Assembly: GCA_024710825.1 (NCBI GenBank)
Contig: JANJUA010000011.1
Location: 1 to 8,061, forward strand
DNA length: 8,061 bases
Reading direction: 5' to 3'
From: Solirubrobacteraceae bacterium
GTDB taxonomy: Bacteria > Actinomycetota > Thermoleophilia > Solirubrobacterales > Solirubrobacteraceae
Positions 5,089 through 8,061 of this stretch are shown here, piece by piece. Made by a program: the position numbers and the translations under genes. Below the pieces are notes generated by a model. The model had not been told where the DNA came from. It saw only the letters and a program-made list of their open reading frames with translations, and did no database searches. Every line of letters starts with the position of its first letter. The first letter of the stretch is position 1.

Positions 5089-5729
5089 TCGACGTGACGC
5101 ACGAGATCAACGCCGTCAGCCGGCAGGTCGGCCGCCGGACGCTGGACGCGGGCGAGGTCCGCACGGTGACGGTCGGCCGCACCTACCCATCGCCGATCGA
5201 CGAGGTCTGGGACGCCTGCACCAACCCCGAGCGCATCCCGCGCTGGTTCCTGCCGGTCTCGGGCGAGCTGCGCGTCGGCGGCCGCTATCAGCTCGAGGGC
5301 AACGCCGGCGGGACGGTCGAGCGCTGCGACCCGCCGCGCGGCTTCCTGGCCACCTGGGAGTTCGCCGGCGCCGTGAGCTGGATCGAGCTGCGCCTGGAGG
5401 CGCTGCCGGACGGGAGCACGCGCTTCGCGCTCGATCACCTCTCGCCCGTCGAGGAGAGCGAGCACTGGACGCGCTACGGGCCCGGCGCGGTCGGCGTCGG
5501 CTGGGACCTGGCTCTGTTGGGCCTGGGCCTGCACCTCCCGGCGGGCGCAGACGTCGACCCCGCTGCGTTCGAGGCGTGGAGCATCTCCGAGGACGGCAGG
5601 CGGTTCGCGACGCTGTCCAGCCGCGCCTGGGGGGACGCCCACGTCGCCTCCGGCGAGGGCGAGGACCAGGCCCACGCGGCGGCCGAGCGCACCGCCGCGT
5701 TCTACACGGGGGCCGAGCCGACGTCCTAG
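5085..5729 (+). CDS. SRPBCC protein of the AHSA1 (Hsp90-activator homologue) type
   Basis: 214 residues from the GTG. Residues about 28-150 form the AHSA1-like domain: VGRTYPSPIDEVWDACTNPERIPRWFLPVSGELRVGGRYQLEG is the family's typical start (key residues Trp42, Pro48, Trp54, Gly66), followed by GFLATWEF (87-94) and WIELRLEALPDGSTRFALDH. In bacteria these domains are hydrophobic-ligand binding or of unknown activity; the Hsp90 link applies to the eukaryotic namesake. The tail (about 150-214) includes ADVDPAAFEAW and a C-terminal helix that other members with this ArsR partner also carry. The gene overlaps the ArsR stop by four bases and has a good Shine-Dalgarno sequence at 5071-5076, so the two are one operon. 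The stop TAG at 5727 begins the hexamer TAGCGT. The sigma-factor gene starts 41 bases later and could be partly co-transcribed. Confidence 0.92.
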   Translation: MIDVTHEINAVSRQVGRRTLDAGEVRTVTVGRTYPSPIDEVWDACTNPERIPRWFLPVSGELRVGGRYQLEGNAGGTVERCDPPRGFLATWEFAGAVSWIELRLEALPDGSTRFALDHLSPVEESEHWTRYGPGAVGVGWDLALLGLGLHLPAGADVDPAAFEAWSISEDGRRFATLSSRAWGDAHVASGEGEDQAHAAAERTAAFYTGAEPTS

Positions 5730-5732
5730 CGT
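5727..5732 (+). promoter_or_regulatory. Possible -10 box upstream of the sigma-factor gene
   Basis: TAGCGT overlaps the stop codon of the AHSA1-type gene, the same arrangement seen at 1492 and 2751. Here the ATG at 5771 is 38 bases downstream, so this promoter would give a leader of about 30 bases. No Shine-Dalgarno sequence is evident before 5771. Support is weak. Confidence 0.25.
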
Positions 5733-5770
5733 GGGGACGCACTCACGCCGCGACCCTGCCGCGCGTCCTC
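5733..5770 (+). repeat. Long-range inverted repeat in the sigma-factor leader
   Basis: GGGGACGC at 5733-5740 can pair with GCGTCCTC at 5763-5770 (seven Watson-Crick pairs and one G-U), with a 22-base loop, ending directly at the ATG at 5771. In a read-through transcript from the ArsR operon this hairpin would occlude the start. GC-rich DNA produces such pairs by chance, so this is only a candidate. Confidence 0.25.
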
Positions 5771-6238
5771 ATGTCCGTGACCCCTTTCCAGCACGTGCTC
5801 ACCGCCCACCGCGAGGTGGTGTGGCGGGTGTGCGTGGCCGTGGCCGGCCGCGACGACGCCGACGACGCCTTCCAGGAGACGTGGCTCTCGGCGCTGCGCG
5901 CGTATCCGCGCCTGGACGCCGACGCCAACGTGCGAGCCTGGCTCGTCACCATCGCCCAGCGCAAGGCGATCGACGTCCACCGCGGTCGCCGGCGCAGGCC
6001 CGTCGTCGCCGGCGACCTCCCCGACGCGCCCGCTCCCGAGCGCCCGGAGCCCGACGACGGGCTCTGGGCCGCGGTTCGGGCGCTGCCGCCCGGCCAGCGC
6101 GCCGCCGTGACCCTCCGCTACGCCGGTGACCTGCGGCCCGTGGAGGTCGCGCAGGCGCTCGGCATCTCGAACGAGGCCGCGCGTCGCCGCATCGCCGACG
6201 GCCTGAAGTCCCTGCGCCAGGAGGTGCAGCCATCGTGA
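5771..6238 (+). CDS. ECF-type RNA polymerase sigma factor
   Basis: 155 residues, a compact extracytoplasmic-function (sigma-70 group 4) factor with only regions 2 and 4. Region 2 spans about residues 5-72: DDADDAFQETWLSALRAYPRL binds core polymerase and WLVTIAQRKAIDVHR recognises the -10. After a Pro-rich linker (about 77-97), region 4 (98-150) has LPPGQRAAVTLRYAGDL, and the helix-turn-helix VEVAQALGISNEAARRRIADGLKSLR reads the -35. No anti-sigma factor gene is next to it; instead ogt follows with a four-base overlap (GTGA). I recall this sigma branch next to Ogt-type genes in other actinobacteria, which suggests it drives a DNA-alkylation or related stress response; that role is inference. 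ATG 5771 matches where the family begins. It has no clear Shine-Dalgarno sequence. Confidence 0.93.
   Translation: MSVTPFQHVLTAHREVVWRVCVAVAGRDDADDAFQETWLSALRAYPRLDADANVRAWLVTIAQRKAIDVHRGRRRRPVVAGDLPDAPAPERPEPDDGLWAAVRALPPGQRAAVTLRYAGDLRPVEVAQALGISNEAARRRIADGLKSLRQEVQPS
6219..6225 (+). promoter_or_regulatory. Shine-Dalgarno sequence for ogt
   Basis: AGGAGGT lies inside the end of the sigma-factor gene, about ten bases before the GTG at 6235. It is the strongest ribosome binding site in the window and confirms the overlapping GTG start. Confidence 0.65.
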
Positions 6239-6828
6239 GCCCCCTGACGCCCCCCGCCGACGGCCTCCCGCCCGACCTCATCGACCGCCTCGTCGCGCGC
6301 GCCGCGAGCGAGGGCCTGCTCGACGTCGCGTACGCGCGCGTCGACTCGCCGCTCGGTCCGCTGCTCGCCGCCCGCACGCCGCGGGGACTTGCGACGCTCT
6401 CCTACGCCGACTTCCGCGGGGGGGTCGACGCCGTCGTGGAGGATCTCGCCACCCGCCTGTCGCCGCGGATCCTCGAGGCTCCCGGCCGGCTCGACGACGT
6501 CCGCCGCCAGCTCGACGAGTACTTCGCGGGCCGCCGCGACCGGTTCGACATGCCGCTCGACCTGGTGCTCGTCGCCGGTTTCCGCCGCCGCGTGCTGGAG
6601 GCGACCGCCGCGATCCCGTTCGGCGAGACGCGCTCCTACGCCGAGGTGGCGACCGCCGCCGGCAACGCCAAGGCGGTCCGTGCCGCCGGGACCGCCCTCG
6701 GCCACAACCCGATTCCGATCGTCGTCCCGTGCCACCGTGTGCTGCGCAGCGGCGGCGCGCTCGGCAACTACACCGGCGGCGTCGAGAAGAAGGAGGCGCT
6801 GCTGCGGATCGAGGGCGTCATCCTCTGA
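6235..6828 (+). CDS. ogt: Methylated-DNA--protein-cysteine S-methyltransferase
   Basis: 197 residues. It repairs O6-methylguanine (and O4-methylthymine) by irreversible transfer of the alkyl group to its own cysteine. The acceptor is Cys166 in VVPCHRVL (163-170). Upstream is IPFGETRSYAEVA (127-139), the start of the DNA-binding helix-turn-helix, then AVRAAGTALGHNPIPI with the probable arginine finger Arg149 and the hinge Asn158. The C-terminus has LGNYTGGVEKKEALLRIEG, as normal. The N-terminal half (about 1-105) has the RNase H-like domain with VDSPLGPLL and LDEYFAGRRDRFDMPLDL, in the style of actinobacterial Ogt. All key residues are present, so it should be active. It starts at a GTG that overlaps the sigma-factor stop by four bases and has a strong Shine-Dalgarno sequence, so expression is tied to the sigma gene. 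Its last 11 bases overlap the end of the DUF3891 gene on the other strand. Confidence 0.96.
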   Translation: MSPLTPPADGLPPDLIDRLVARAASEGLLDVAYARVDSPLGPLLAARTPRGLATLSYADFRGGVDAVVEDLATRLSPRILEAPGRLDDVRRQLDEYFAGRRDRFDMPLDLVLVAGFRRRVLEATAAIPFGETRSYAEVATAAGNAKAVRAAGTALGHNPIPIVVPCHRVLRSGGALGNYTGGVEKKEALLRIEGVIL

Positions 6829-7531
6829 CCGCCGGGCGCAGCTCGAAGCGCAGCTCCACGCGCGGCGCGGCCTCGAGCGCGGCGTGGAGCTCGGGCTCGG
6901 TCGCGAAGCGGCCGAGCAGGCGCCGCCCCTCGCAGCGGACCGCGAGCGAGTCGCCCTCGAACGGCCAGTCGGCGAGCGTCGCCCCGCCGTCGGTGAGCTC
7001 CATGCCGTCGACCGGAAACAGCGGACGCCCGAGGCAGAGCAGCAGCGACATCGCGTCCCAGCGGAAGACGAGCGCCTGGAGGCGGCGCAAGGTCGCGGCG
7101 TCCGCGCCGACCTCGTCGGCGAGGCGCCCCTGAAGGACCCGCTGGGCGGCGAGGTAGGCCCGCACCTCGTCGGCGTCGGCCTCCTCCATGCGCTCCAGGT
7201 CGCGCAGCTCGTAGAGCCGCGTGCCGTGCAGCGAGACGAGCAGCGCCGCCCAGCGGCTCTGCGTGAGCAGGCGCGCGGGCGCCGCATGCCACAGGCGCAG
7301 GTGCGTGCGCAGCGGCATCTGGAGGAAGTCCTGCGGCAGGCCGGTCTCGGCGTTCAGCGCCGGGGCGAGGTCCCACTGCGCCATGCCGACGTCGTGCTGC
7401 TCGGCGGCGAGGCAGACCTCCTCGAACGGCTCGGGCCGCGGCCGCCAGGCGCGCGCGAGCTGTCCGGAGAGCCAGGCGTGGGAGGCCTGGCCGATCGCGA
7501 CGACCCCGTCGCCGTCCTCTCGCAGCAGCAT
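6818..7531 (-). CDS. DUF3891 family protein
   Basis: 237 residues from the ATG at 7531. The start, MLLREDGDGVVAIGQASHAWLSGQLARAW, is the DUF3891 pattern (His18, Gln22-Leu region). EEVCLAAEQHDVGMAQWD (37-54) carries His46-Asp47, resembling the metal-binding HD pair of HD-domain hydrolases. A further conserved-looking region, LLVSLHGTRLYELRD (97-111), offers His102. The C-terminal strands (GMELTDGG, LADWPFEGDSLAVRCEGR) are also typical. Biochemical function is unknown; a metal-dependent hydrolase is an inference from the His/Asp residues. An in-frame ATG at 7558 would add nine residues (MRRESTLPC), but it would put the start inside the divergent gene. TACCTT seven bases before 7531 favours the shorter form. 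The end overlaps ogt by 11 bases, convergent. The start is 25 bases from the divergent WS/DGAT start. Confidence 0.9.
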   Translation of the reverse strand: MLLREDGDGVVAIGQASHAWLSGQLARAWRPRPEPFEEVCLAAEQHDVGMAQWDLAPALNAETGLPQDFLQMPLRTHLRLWHAAPARLLTQSRWAALLVSLHGTRLYELRDLERMEEADADEVRAYLAAQRVLQGRLADEVGADAATLRRLQALVFRWDAMSLLLCLGRPLFPVDGMELTDGGATLADWPFEGDSLAVRCEGRRLLGRFATEPELHAALEAAPRVELRFELRPAVRG

Positions 7532-7538
7532 GCAGGGC

Positions 7539-7544
7539 AAGGTA
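7539..7544 (-). promoter_or_regulatory. Putative -10 box of a leaderless promoter (DUF3891 gene)
   Basis: On the minus strand TACCTT ends seven bases before the ATG at 7531. It shares its first two base pairs (7543-7544) with the plus-strand -10 box of the divergent gene. Confidence 0.5.
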
Positions 7545-7548
7545 CTCT
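7543..7548 (+). promoter_or_regulatory. Putative -10 box of a leaderless promoter (WS/DGAT gene)
   Basis: TACTCT ends eight bases before the ATG at 7557, and no Shine-Dalgarno sequence is present. Together with the minus-strand box it forms the decamer AAGGTACTCT, centred on the self-complementary GTAC. Confidence 0.5.
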
Positions 7549-7556
7549 CGCGGCGC

Positions 7557-8061
7557 ATGGCCCGACATCAGCCCGACGCGCGCAGCGCGGTCGACGCGTC
7601 GTTCCTCGCGCGCGACCACGGCTCCGGGCACATGCACGTCGGGATGATCGGCGTCCTGGAGGGCCCGGCGCCGGACTTCCCCGCGTTCCGCGAGCACGTC
7701 CGCGCCCGACTCGCGCTCGTGCCGCGTTACCGCCGCAAGCTCGTCAGCGCGCCGCTGGGCGCCGCGCTGTGGGTCGACGACCCCGCGTTCGACATCGACT
7801 ACCACGTGCGCCACACCGGGCTGCCGGCCCCCGGCGGCGCCGCCGAGCTGTGGCGCAGCGTCGGGCGCGTCTTCGCCCAGAAGCTCGACCGCACGAAGCC
7901 GCTGTGGGAGCTGTGGCTCGTCGACGGGCTCGAAGGCGGACGCTGGGCCGTCGGCGCCAAGTCGCACCTCGCGCTCGTCGACGGCGGCTCTGACCCTCCG
8001 GCGCGCGACCTCCTGAGCGTGCTGTTCGACGACGAGCCCGAGGCCGCCGCGCCCGACGTGC
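7557..8061 (+). CDS. WS/DGAT family acyltransferase, N-terminal part (cut by window edge); active-site His replaced
   Basis: 168 codons are visible of a family that is normally about 450-480 residues, and the frame is open to the edge. Wax ester synthase/diacylglycerol acyltransferases join acyl-CoA to fatty alcohols or diacylglycerol at the membrane/lipid-droplet surface. Family signs in order: AVDASFLARD (11-20), HMHVGMIGVLEG (25-36), PRYRRKL (56-62), WVDDPAFDIDYHVRH (72-86), LDRTKPLWELWLVDGLEGGRW (110-130, written in part: PLWELW 115-120). The catalytic motif HHxxxDG reads HLALVDG (137-143): the first His is kept but the second, thought to be the general base, is Leu138 (codon CTC at 7968-7970). 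Asp142 and Gly143 remain. The residues after it (GSDPPARDLLSVLFD) are longer than in usual members. Either an inactive or altered paralogue or an acyltransferase-fold protein with another role is possible. It diverges from DUF3891. Confidence 0.88.
   Translation, partial: MARHQPDARSAVDASFLARDHGSGHMHVGMIGVLEGPAPDFPAFREHVRARLALVPRYRRKLVSAPLGAALWVDDPAFDIDYHVRHTGLPAPGGAAELWRSVGRVFAQKLDRTKPLWELWLVDGLEGGRWAVGAKSHLALVDGGSDPPARDLLSVLFDDEPEAAAPDV

Noticed and set aside
4718..5770. Sigma-factor frame open far upstream of 5771
   Set aside because: The upstream part is a shadow of the ArsR and AHSA1-type genes, with no sigma-like sequence before MSVTPFQHV. The frame is open only because stops are rare at this GC content.
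6768..7967. 399-codon minus-strand frame covering DUF3891 and WS/DGAT
   Set aside because: It is a different frame from the DUF3891 gene and antisense to the WS/DGAT gene. Both real genes show family motifs; this frame shows none.
7965..7985. WS/DGAT as a pseudogene
   Set aside because: Only one motif residue is changed; the frame is open across all visible codons and other family landmarks are intact, so a divergent paralogue is more likely than decay.
1..8061. A novel defence, CRISPR or mobile system
   Set aside because: No direct-repeat array, transposase, integrase, nuclease/helicase or toxin-antitoxin-like pair is seen. Base composition and gene style are uniform except for the small A/T-rich operator at about 4684-4725.

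Overview
The window is GC-rich throughout (strong G/C at third codon positions, almost no A/T-rich stretches) and looks like the chromosome of a high-GC actinobacterium. The gene styles (DUF1015, DUF3891, a WS/DGAT wax-ester/triacylglycerol synthase, an Ogt-type repair protein next to an ECF sigma factor, very short spacers) suggest the Thermoleophilia/Solirubrobacterales group. That placement is an inference from protein character, not a phylogeny. I see no mobile element, tRNA, rRNA, CRISPR array or recognisable defence system.

Layout: (1) 1-427, minus: the start of an enolase-superfamily-like protein, cut by the window edge. (2) 535-1041: a small secreted protein with four cysteines. (3) 1063-1494 SRPBCC protein and 1506-2753 DUF1015 protein. 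(4) 2764-4174: a tight plus-strand run of an OsmC-like peroxidase, a NudL-like Nudix hydrolase and a small lipoprotein, overlapping by 1-4 bases. (5) 4182-4628, minus: a short Rossmann-fold protein, convergent with the lipoprotein. (6) 4732-5729: an ArsR-type repressor overlapping an AHSA1-type SRPBCC gene, behind an A/T-rich palindromic operator. (7) 5771-6828: an ECF sigma factor overlapping ogt. (8) 6818-7531, minus: a DUF3891 protein whose end overlaps ogt. (9) 7557 to the right edge: the N-terminal part of a WS/DGAT acyltransferase, divergent from DUF3891.

The main structural observation is how genes start. Six genes (starts 1063, 1506, 2764, 4732, 7557 on plus; 7531 on minus), and less exactly a seventh (427 minus), have a TANNNT-like -10 hexamer ending only 6-9 bases before the start codon and no Shine-Dalgarno sequence, so they are probably leaderless. 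Genes that start inside operons (5085, 6235) have clear Shine-Dalgarno sequences. At two junctions the upstream gene's TAG stop forms the first three bases of the next gene's -10. Between DUF3891 and WS/DGAT the two divergent -10 boxes overlap in one decamer.

Functionally, the ArsR-AHSA1 and sigma-ogt pairs are regulatory units, and OsmC/Nudix/Ogt are stress or housekeeping-repair functions (peroxide removal, nucleotide or CoA clean-up, alkylated-DNA repair). The WS/DGAT copy has Leu where the catalytic second His of HHxxxDG is expected.
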